From contig DAHUYY010000033.1 in the NCBI GenBank assembly GCA_027306845.1, positions 1-12,289 on the forward strand: DNA of 12,289 nt. The letters run 5' to 3'. This DNA is from Vulcanimicrobiota bacterium (GTDB taxonomy: Bacteria; Vulcanimicrobiota; Vulcanimicrobiia; Vulcanimicrobiales; Vulcanimicrobiaceae). Below the pieces are notes generated by a model that was not told the DNA's origin, ran no database searches, and saw nothing but the letters and a program-made list of their open reading frames with translations. Position numbers and translations under genes: made by a program. Positions 1 through 5,459 of the stretch are shown piece after piece (positions within the stretch are counted from its first letter, which is position 1; each line of letters begins with the position of its first letter).

Positions 1-79
1 GCCGACGACGTACGACATTATCGTCGTCGCGTGAATCGACGACGCGTGTCTCGCTCTTACGGCAGGTCGGACAGATCAG
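1..79 (-). CDS. nrdR: NrdR transcriptional repressor, N-terminal part only
   Basis: NrdR is a zinc-ribbon/ATP-cone repressor of ribonucleotide reductase genes. Only the first 26 codons are present; the gene runs off the left edge. Read from 79 downward they give (M)ICPTCRKSETRVVDSR, then an acidic stretch, then VVRRR. This matches the NrdR N-terminus: the first zinc-ligand CPxC pair (residues 3-6), the VVDSR motif and the start of the RRRR-C block. The second Cys pair and the ATP-cone lie outside the window. No ATG, GTG or TTG occurs in frame upstream over the bases checked. I place the start at CTG (79-77), because a GAGGG ribosome binding site sits 7 nt upstream and the position fits the family's usual M-x-C-P start. 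The identity is secure; the start codon is inferred. Confidence 0.85.
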   Translation of the reverse strand, partial: MICPTCRKSETRVVDSRDDDNVVRRR

Positions 80-86
80 CGGCGAA

Positions 87-91
87 CCCTC
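87..91 (-). promoter_or_regulatory. Ribosome binding site that sets the CTG start of nrdR
   Basis: On the minus strand the bases GAGGG (91-87) lie 7 nt before the CTG at 79-77. This is good Shine-Dalgarno spacing and the main reason for choosing CTG. A six-codon open frame starting ATG TGC at about 110 ends with a TGA that overlaps this site. I see no proof that it is translated. Confidence 0.5.
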
Positions 92-104
92 ACGACGATG
101 TAAC

Positions 105-117
105 GCACATATTGTGC
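105..117. promoter_or_regulatory. Candidate NrdR box upstream of nrdR
   Basis: Minus strand GCACAATATGTGC has 5-bp palindromic arms (GCACA/TGTGC) around ATA. It contains CAATATGT, close to the core of the NrdR-box consensus as I remember it (acaCwATATaTwGtgt). It lies between the candidate promoter and the start of nrdR itself, so autoregulation would make sense. A wider inverted repeat, TAACGC (101-106) and GCGTTA (121-126), encloses it. Only one box-like site is visible, whereas NrdR often uses pairs, so this is tentative. Confidence 0.35.
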
Positions 118-125
118 TTCGCGTT

Positions 126-155
126 AGTATAACCCACTACCCGTAGGGAACGCAA
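126..155 (-). promoter_or_regulatory. Candidate sigma-70 type promoter for nrdR
   Basis: On the minus strand, TTGCGT (155-150) as -35 and TATACT (131-126) as -10 are separated by 18 nt. This would start transcription near 119-118, just before the possible NrdR box. The -35 overlaps the terminator stem of the gene behind it. Found by eye against the E. coli consensus. Confidence 0.35.
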
Positions 156-185
156 AAGAACCACCAAACGGTGGCCCTTTTGCGT
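150..185 (-). terminator. Hairpin terminator after the zinc-ribbon gene
   Basis: ACGCAAAAG (150-158) pairs perfectly with CTTTTGCGT (177-185). Inside it CCACC (161-165) pairs with GGTGG (170-174) around an AAAC loop, with a 2x2 internal bulge. The structure starts 29 bases after the stop codon of the minus-strand zinc-ribbon gene and lies before nrdR, so it most likely ends that transcript. The U-rich part is short (TTTT within the stem), so it may work only moderately well. Confidence 0.65.
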
Positions 186-213
186 ATGTTCCTGGTCTAC
201 GAGAGCGGTGCGG

Positions 214-363
214 TTACTTGGCCGCCCCGATCTTGAACATCTTCGTGCCGCATTTCGAGCACTTCCCTTCGGTCGCCGGGCGACCGTTTTTCATCGTGAT
301 TTGCTTGGCGTCAGCCATCGGCTGCTTCGCTTTGCACTTAACGCAATAGGCTTCAACTGCCAC
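214..363 (-). CDS. Small two-CxxC zinc-ribbon protein (DUF5679-like)
   Basis: A 49-residue protein with two Cys pairs, CVKC (7-10) and CSKC (35-38), about 25 residues apart, a spacing suited to one zinc ion. Between and around them are many Lys residues (AKQITMKNGRPA, then TKMFKIGAAK), giving a strongly basic surface. This matches what I know of the small DUF5679 family, whose function is unknown to me; nucleic-acid binding is only an inference from charge and fold type. The start is GTG at 363-361, supported by a strong GAAGGAG Shine-Dalgarno 5 nt upstream. Longer in-frame starts would add a low-complexity extension and are unlikely. It is divergent from dprA and followed by its own hairpin terminator, so it appears to be a single-gene unit. 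Confidence 0.85.
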   Translation of the reverse strand: MAVEAYCVKCKAKQPMADAKQITMKNGRPATEGKCSKCGTKMFKIGAAK

Positions 364-447
364 AGTTACTCCTTCCGTATCGGCGACCCGCCGTTTCTCT
401 GGCCTAGCCGGGATTCCCCCCGCTTGACGACGAGGGATCCTTCGTGA
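364..447. other. Short divergent intergenic region between the zinc-ribbon gene and dprA
   Basis: This 84-nt stretch must hold the start signals for the leftward zinc-ribbon gene and the rightward dprA operon. On the plus strand TTGACG (424-429) is a good -35 hexamer, but no matching -10 falls before the assigned dprA start. It may be chance, or it may mean dprA begins further downstream. On the minus strand I see only the GAAGGAG ribosome binding site and no convincing promoter. Confidence 0.4.
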
Positions 448-1338
448 ATGAGGGGTGTGGAGCCCCGTTTCGAACCCCGCGAGCGTTTCCTTGCCCTCCG
501 TCCCGGCCGAGCGGAGCCTCGCTTTGCGGGGCTCTGGGCGACCGGCGAGCTCGCGCCGCTCGCCCGTCCCTGCATTGCCATCGTCGGCACCCGCGCCGCC
601 AGCTCGTACGGGCGCAGCCAGGCCCGCTCGATCGCCGGCGAGCTCGCCGGCCTGGGCCTCTGCGTGCTCTCGGGGCTCGCCCTCGGCATCGATTCCGCCG
701 CCCACGAGGGCGCGCTCGACGTCGGTGCCCCGACCATCGGGGTGCTCGGCTCCGGGCACCACTGCTTCTACCCCTCACGAAACACCGCTCTCGCCGCGCG
801 TATGCTCGCCACGGGGGGCGCGGTGCTCTCCCCCTTCCCACCGGAGGAACCCGCGCGCCCGGGGCAGTTTCTCGCCCGCAACGGGGTGGTCGCCGCGCTC
901 GCCGACGCGCTGCTGGTCGTCGAGGCTCCCCTTCGCTCGGGGGCGCTGAACACCGCGGGCTGGGCCGCCGGCGAAATTCCCGTCCTCGCGCTTCCCAGCG
1001 ACGTCGACCGGCGTAGCGGCGCCGGGAGCCTCGCGCTTCTGCGCGACGGGGCGACGCTCGTTCGCGACGCCGCCGATATCGTCGAAGCGATGGGTCTGCT
1101 GCGCCCGAAGGCACCGACGGCAGGCGAGCCCGCGACCCCCGAGCCTGCGATACCGGTCGGCGATGCGCTGCTCGCGCTCCTTCAGGGCGGGGCGTCGACG
1201 CTGGAGGAGCTCGCCGCCGCGAGCGGTTCGCCGACGGCGGAGCTGCTCGGCCGCCTCAACCTGCTCGAACTCGGCGGCGCGATCGAGCGCCGAGGTGCGG
1301 GCTATGCGCTTGCGCGCCGCCCGCGCAAGGCGCGATGA
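448..1338 (+). CDS. dprA: DNA-processing protein DprA (Smf), diverged
   Basis: DprA binds incoming single-stranded DNA during natural transformation and loads RecA. The 296-residue protein has the Rossmann-like core: IVGTRAASSYG (45-55), SGLALGID (75-82), AAHEGAL (84-90), TIGVLGSG (96-103), FLARNGVVA (141-149), SGALNTA (164-170) and ALPSDVDRRSGAG (181-193). A C-terminal winged helix follows at about 235-290. It lacks the N-terminal SAM-like domain of longer homologues (usually about 360-380 residues). Key positions are changed: the usual SGLARGID has Leu for Arg, and F-P-x-RNRII reads FLARNGVVA. The start at ATG 448 is the first in frame; a weak GAGGG lies 11 nt upstream and later starts are possible. 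First gene of the dprA-rlmH-argS run; its TGA overlaps the rlmH ATG. Confidence 0.88.
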   Translation: MRGVEPRFEPRERFLALRPGRAEPRFAGLWATGELAPLARPCIAIVGTRAASSYGRSQARSIAGELAGLGLCVLSGLALGIDSAAHEGALDVGAPTIGVLGSGHHCFYPSRNTALAARMLATGGAVLSPFPPEEPARPGQFLARNGVVAALADALLVVEAPLRSGALNTAGWAAGEIPVLALPSDVDRRSGAGSLALLRDGATLVRDAADIVEAMGLLRPKAPTAGEPATPEPAIPVGDALLALLQGGASTLEELAAASGSPTAELLGRLNLLELGGAIERRGAGYALARRPRKAR

Positions 1339-1808
1339 TGGCGGCAATGCGGCTACGCCTGATCGCGGTCGGCAAACTCCGTAGCGCGCCGATTGCGGCG
1401 CTCTGCGATGAATTCGCCACGCGCTTGCAACCGATGATCCCGTGTGAGGTGCACGAAGTGCGCGCCTCCGACGGGCGTGCGCCCGAGAACGCGATCGCCG
1501 AAGAGGCCGAACGCATCCTTCGCTTGCTGCCCGCCGGCGAGCCGCTCTGGCTCCTCGAACGAAGCGGTGACGCGCTCTCCAGCATGCAGCTCTCGGCGAA
1601 ACTCGCAGAGATCGGCACGACGGGCATCTCGCGGCTCACGCTCGTCGTTGCGGGAACCTACGGTGCCGCGCCGCCGCTGCTCGAACGTGCGACTTTTCGC
1701 TGGTCGCTCTCCCCGTTGACGTTTCTTCACGAGTGGGCACGCGCGCTCGTGCTGGAACAACTCTATCGCGCGGCGAAGATTGCGCGGAATGAACCCTACC
1801 ACCACTGA
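1335..1808 (+). CDS. rlmH: 23S rRNA pseudouridine-1915 N3-methyltransferase RlmH
   Basis: RlmH is a small SPOUT-class methyltransferase that uses S-adenosylmethionine to methylate pseudouridine 1915 in helix 69 of 23S rRNA. The 157-residue length fits the family. Visible landmarks are the first strand MRLRLIAVGKLR (5-16), LWLLERSGDALSS (71-83, matching the usual LDERGKxxSS), and the C-terminal knot WSLSPLTFLHEWARALVLEQ (123-142) followed by LYRAAKIARNEPYHH. The cofactor loop, usually IGGxxG, reads VVAGTYG (104-110), and the usual C-terminal PYHR is PYHH. The assigned start ATG 1335 overlaps the dprA stop (ATGA). The internal ATG at 1347 would begin exactly at MRLRLIAVGK and is an equally good start. 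The 3' end overlaps argS. Confidence 0.9.
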   Translation: MMAAMRLRLIAVGKLRSAPIAALCDEFATRLQPMIPCEVHEVRASDGRAPENAIAEEAERILRLLPAGEPLWLLERSGDALSSMQLSAKLAEIGTTGISRLTLVVAGTYGAAPPLLERATFRWSLSPLTFLHEWARALVLEQLYRAAKIARNEPYHH

Positions 1809-3492
1809 CCGCATGCCGACGCCCGAGGAAGCACTCGTCAGCATCGATCGCGTGCTTCGCGATGCAGCGCGCGCGCGTTACGGCGTTACCGATCTCACCG
1901 TAACGTTCGAAGCGCCGCGCCGCCCGGAGTTCGGCGATTTTGCCACCAACCTCGCCTTCGGCCTCGCAAAGGCGGCGCGCAGCGCGCCGCAACAGATCGC
2001 CGAGCGACTGCTCGACGATGCGATCGCATCGCGCCCGGAGATCGCCGCGCTCGTCGTCGACGCACAGGCGACCGCAGGGTTCATCAATCTGCGCCTCGCT
2101 CCGGGCTGTTGGCAGCGAGTCATCGAACGCGCATTGGCGGATGGATCGCGTTACGGCGAGAGCCCGCGCAACGGGCAACGTATCTCGCTGGAATTCGGCA
2201 GCGCCAACCCGACCGGGCCGCTCGTCGTCGTTCAAGGGCGCACGCTCTCCATCGGGGCAACGCTCGCGGCGGCGTTTCATGCCTGCGGCTACGATGTCTT
2301 CACCGAATGGATCATCAACGACGCCGGCGGCCAAGTCGAAACGCTCGCGCGCTCGCTCTACGCGCGTTATCGCCAAATCGCCGACCCGAGTTTTCCCTTC
2401 CCCGAGGCGGGCTATCCCGGCGAGTATCTGCTGCCGATCGCGGCATCGTTACGCGAAGAATTCGGTGCTGCATATGACGCGGCCGATGAATCGATCTGGC
2501 TCCCGCTCTTCGGGACGCGCGGCCGCGACCGGCTCGTCGCCGAGCAGCAGCGCACCGTGGAACGCTTCGGCATTCACTACGATCTCTGGCAGAGCGAACG
2601 CGAACTGCACGAAAGCGGAAAAGTCCTCGCCGGAATAGAGCGTTTGCGCGAACTCGGGCTGACCTACGAAAACGAGGGCGCGCTCTATTTCCGCGCCACA
2701 CAATTCGGCGACGATAAAGACCGCGTGTTGGTGAAGAGCGACGGCAAACCGACCTATTACTGCGCCGACGTCGCCTACCATTACGAAAAACTCAAACGCG
2801 CCGACCGCGTCATCGATCTTCTCGGCCCCGATCACCACGGCTACATCGAGCGCCTGCGCGGCATCGCGACGGCGTTTGGTTACGAAGGGCGGCTCGACGT
2901 CGCGATCGCGCAACAGGTCACGCTGTTACGCGGCGGCGAGCAGGTTTCCATGAGCAAACGCGCCGGCGAAATCATCACGCTCGATACGATTCTCGACGAG
3001 GTCGGCGTCGATGCGGCGCGCTTTTTCTTCGCCATGCTCGCCACCGAAACGCCGCTGGCTTTCGATCTGAAACTTGCGACCGAACAGAGCACCGAGAACC
3101 CGGTCTATTACGTGCAGTACGGGCACGCACGCATCGCGTCGGTGCTGCGGAACGCCGACGCCGCCGAGCTCGCACTCGCCCGCAGAGGCGAGCACCTCGC
3201 GCCGCTCGCGCACCCAAGCGAGATCGCGCTCATGCATCGCATCGAAGATTATCCGCACGTGCTGCAGTCGGTCGTGAGCTCGTTAAGCCCGCACCGGCTC
3301 GCGCGCTACGCCCGCGATATCGCCGCCGATTTCCACGCCTTCTACGGCGAGTGCCGCATCCTCGCCGAAAATCGCGACGACCGCCTGGCGCGGCTCGCGC
3401 TCGCCGCGGCGACCCAACACGTGCTCGCAAACGCGTTACGCGTCCTCGGCGTTAGCGCCCCCGAGAGCATGGATCGCCTCGCGGCGGATTAG
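1789..3492 (+). CDS. argS: Arginyl-tRNA synthetase with a degenerate HIGH motif
   Basis: ArgS charges tRNA-Arg with arginine using ATP; it is an essential class I enzyme. The 567-residue protein has the N-terminal additional domain, the catalytic core beginning SANPTGPL (138-145), INDAGGQVETL, the KMSKS-equivalent VSMSKRAG (386-393), and a C-terminal DALR anticodon-binding domain from about NPVYYVQYGHARIASVLRNA to the end (LGVSAPESM). Where the HIGH motif (HVGH) should follow GPL, the sequence reads VVVQ (146-149), so both catalytic-site histidines are absent. The rest of the enzyme looks intact, with no stop or frameshift. Start choice: ATG 1789 (20-nt overlap with rlmH); TTG 1780 or ATG 1813 are alternatives, and none has a strong ribosome binding site. 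Its TAG shares bases with the stop of the opposing helicase gene. Confidence 0.95.
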   Translation: MNPTTTDRMPTPEEALVSIDRVLRDAARARYGVTDLTVTFEAPRRPEFGDFATNLAFGLAKAARSAPQQIAERLLDDAIASRPEIAALVVDAQATAGFINLRLAPGCWQRVIERALADGSRYGESPRNGQRISLEFGSANPTGPLVVVQGRTLSIGATLAAAFHACGYDVFTEWIINDAGGQVETLARSLYARYRQIADPSFPFPEAGYPGEYLLPIAASLREEFGAAYDAADESIWLPLFGTRGRDRLVAEQQRTVERFGIHYDLWQSERELHESGKVLAGIERLRELGLTYENEGALYFRATQFGDDKDRVLVKSDGKPTYYCADVAYHYEKLKRADRVIDLLGPDHHGYIERLRGIATAFGYEGRLDVAIAQQVTLLRGGEQVSMSKRAGEIITLDTILDEVGVDAARFFFAMLATETPLAFDLKLATEQSTENPVYYVQYGHARIASVLRNADAAELALARRGEHLAPLAHPSEIALMHRIEDYPHVLQSVVSSLSPHRLARYARDIAADFHAFYGECRILAENRDDRLARLALAAATQHVLANALRVLGVSAPESMDRLAAD

Positions 3493-5459
3493 TCGCGACC
3501 GATTTTTCGCAGCGGCACGCGTTCGGGATAGAGCGGGCGATCGATGAGCCGCTCGAGCGCGCTCGCCTCGGCACCGAGCACGAAATCCGCAAACTCCGCG
3601 AACGCCTCACGCTCGGCCTCGCCTTCGGCGTAGCGTTCGTTTTGCGCCAGATCGATTTTCTCCGGCGCCGGGAGCAAGCGAACGTAGGGCCCTTCATCGT
3701 CGCGGCCGAGTTCGACCAAACGCTCGTCCTCGAAAATGCGCAGCGCGCTCTCGATGCTGCGGTCGCGACAGTCGTCGATTCCCAAAATGTCGGCGATATC
3801 GCGGCTACTTCCGTGAAGCATCCCCTCTCGCGAGCTCCGCTTCAGGCCGCGATAGATCTCGCGGAGCATCGTTAACGTCGGAGCATCGAGTTTCAACAAA
3901 AATTCATTGAGGCGCCGGTCGGCGGGGCCGAAGAGCAGATGGATGCGCGCGTCGGCGCCGTCGCGCCCGGCGCGGCCGGCCTGCTGATTGAATTCGGTAA
4001 AGTTGAAATTGAGGTGATAGAGCACGACTTCGCGCACGTCGGGCAGATCGATCCCCTCGCCGAATGCCGTCGTCGCGACGACGACGTCGATACCGCCGCT
4101 ACGAAACGCGTTCTCGACGGCAAATCGTAGCTCGGTTGGAACCCCGGCATGATAGAATGCCACGCGATCGCCGCATCGCTCTTTCAAGCGTTTTGCCACC
4201 TCGGCCGCCTCTTTTCGCGAGTTGCAATAGATGATGCCGCGCGCACCGTCGCCGAAGAGTTTTGCGACGTAAGCGTGTTTATCCGTGACGCCACGCGCAT
4301 CGACGACGTGAAGATTGGTGCGAATCGTCGGGTCGATCGCCCATTCTTCGATCCGCAACGCATCGCGAATCTCGGTGAATCCCTCATCGTCGACCGTCGC
4401 GCTGAGCGCGAGGACCTGCGGGTCGCCGACGGCGGCAAGCGTCTGCGCGATATCGCGATAGCCCGAGCGGCGGCGCGCTTTGCCGACGTGATGCGTCTCG
4501 TCGACGACGAGTAAATCGATCTTGCTTGCAGCGGAGAAACGTTCGGCATGATAGCGAACGAACTCCGGCGTCGCGAGAATCATATCCCATGCGCCGCTCT
4601 CGAGTGCGGCGAAGAGCTCCTCGCGCTCGTTCGCGGGAATAGCGCCGTTCGCCCGAAAAATTCGCATCCCTAAGGGTTCGAGTTTACGCGAAAATCCTTC
4701 GAACTGATCGTTGCAGAGCGCGCGCAGCGGGTAGAGCACGACGCTCTTCCGCCCGCGCTCGAGCGCTTCTACGGCCGCCGAATACGCAAAACAATAGCTT
4801 TTCCCGCGCCCGGTTCCCATGATGCCGAGCACGCGTTTCCCGGCAAGAACGCGCTCGATCAGCAGCGTTTGCGTCTCGTGCGGCCGATGCTCGCCGATGA
4901 GCGCCGCGCGAATGTGGTCGAGGTCGCCGTCCCAGCCATGACGCGCGCTCTCGCGTTCGCCGCTGCGCGCTCGGCGCAGCGCCGCATCGTCGATTTCGAC
5001 GACGATATTGATGCCGCGATGGCGCTCGCCCCCGTCGGCGGCGCGGCCGCCGCCGGTGAGCGCCGAAATGTAGGCACGATAGCGCGTTCCGCTATCGATA
5101 TTCGGCGCGATGCGCGCGGCGATCTCCCGGCGCAAGAAGCCCAATGGTAAGGCACCGAAGCGCACCGCGACGGCATTGGAGTCGTATTGGTTTTCAGGCT
5201 GCCGCTGCAGTTCGAGTTCGACGCCCTCGCGCAGGCCGATAATGCTATCCTGCCGCCCCTCGAAGGAAACGCCGACGACCTTCGTGTTAAACCGGCGCGC
5301 ATCTTCGATGCCGACGAACGGGCCGCGCTCTAAGAAGCGCTCGCTGCGTTCGAAGAGATCGTCGAGAAAATCACTGCCCGGCGGCTCGCGAAGTTCGCCG
5401 GAGAGAAGGCGTTCGAACGCCTTCTCCGACTCGGTCGGGGGTTGCTGCGAACTACTCGT
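3489..5459 (-). CDS. HIRAN-domain RecQ-like superfamily 2 DNA helicase, non-canonical start
   Basis: Counting from the first canonical start (GTG 5165; 558 residues), the helicase motifs are Walker A GTGRGKS (117-123), YPLRAL (145-150), DETH (222-225), SAT (255-257), YCNSRKE (313-319), TTAFGEGIDLPD (365-376) and QQAGRAGRDG (394-403). A winged-helix-like region (DIADILGIDD) follows, then a charged tail. There is no RecQ Cys cluster and no HRDC domain. It most resembles the helicase half of RecJ-helicase fusions. That GTG falls inside a domain: the frame stays open upstream with NTKVVGVSFEGRQ, QPENQYDSNAVAV and LGFLRREIAARIAP, a clear HIRAN domain (DNA-end or damage recognition), preceded by a helical segment ESEKAFERLLSG. 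No ATG, GTG or TTG occurs between 5165 and the upstream stop at 5514-5516. I place the start at ACG 5459-5457, overlapping the secF TAG (656 residues). The helicase call is firm; the start is inferred. A role in DNA repair is likely. Confidence 0.8.
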   Translation of the reverse strand, partial: TSSSQQPPTESEKAFERLLSGELREPPGSDFLDDLFERSERFLERGPFVGIEDARRFNTKVVGVSFEGRQDSIIGLREGVELELQRQPENQYDSNAVAVRFGALPLGFLRREIAARIAPNIDSGTRYRAYISALTGGGRAADGGERHRGINIVVEIDDAALRRARSGERESARHGWDGDLDHIRAALIGEHRPHETQTLLIERVLAGKRVLGIMGTGRGKSYCFAYSAAVEALERGRKSVVLYPLRALCNDQFEGFSRKLEPLGMRIFRANGAIPANEREELFAALESGAWDMILATPEFVRYHAERFSAASKIDLLVVDETHHVGKARRRSGYRDIAQTLAAVGDPQVLALSATVDDEGFTEIRDALRIEEWAIDPTIRTNLHVVDARGVTDKHAYVAKLFGDGARGIIYCNSRKEAAEVAKRLKERCGDRVAFYHAGVPTELRFAVENAFRSGGIDVVVATTAFGEGIDLPDVREVVLYHLNFNFTEFNQQAGRAGRDGADARIHLLFGPADRRLNEFLLKLDAPTLTMLREIYRGLKRSSREGMLHGSSRDIADILGIDDCRDRSIESALRIFEDERLVELGRDDEGPYVRLLPAPEKIDLAQNERYAEGEAEREAFAEFADFVLGAEASALERLIDRPLYPERVPLRKIGRD
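5403..5426. repeat. Perfect 24-bp palindrome at the start of the helicase gene
   Basis: GAGAAGGCGTTC is followed directly by its exact reverse complement GAACGCCTTCTC. In RNA it can fold into a hairpin of 10 pairs with a UCGA loop. It lies 25 nt beyond the secF stop and 33 nt beyond the proposed helicase ACG start, inside codons for SEKAFERLL. No U-run follows on the minus strand, so a simple intrinsic terminator is unlikely. It could tune translation or mRNA stability between secF and the helicase, or be a protein-binding site. Confidence 0.7.

Noticed and set aside
3489..5165. Classical RecQ.
   Set aside because: No Cys zinc cluster and no HRDC domain; Walker A is GTGRGKS and the DExH box is DETH rather than DEAH.
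3489..5459. Helicase as a broken gene because the HIRAN part lacks a normal start.
   Set aside because: The frame is open from the HIRAN lead-in through the last helicase motif with no stop, and all catalytic motifs are intact. Decay would normally leave other lesions. A sequencing error at the start is still possible.
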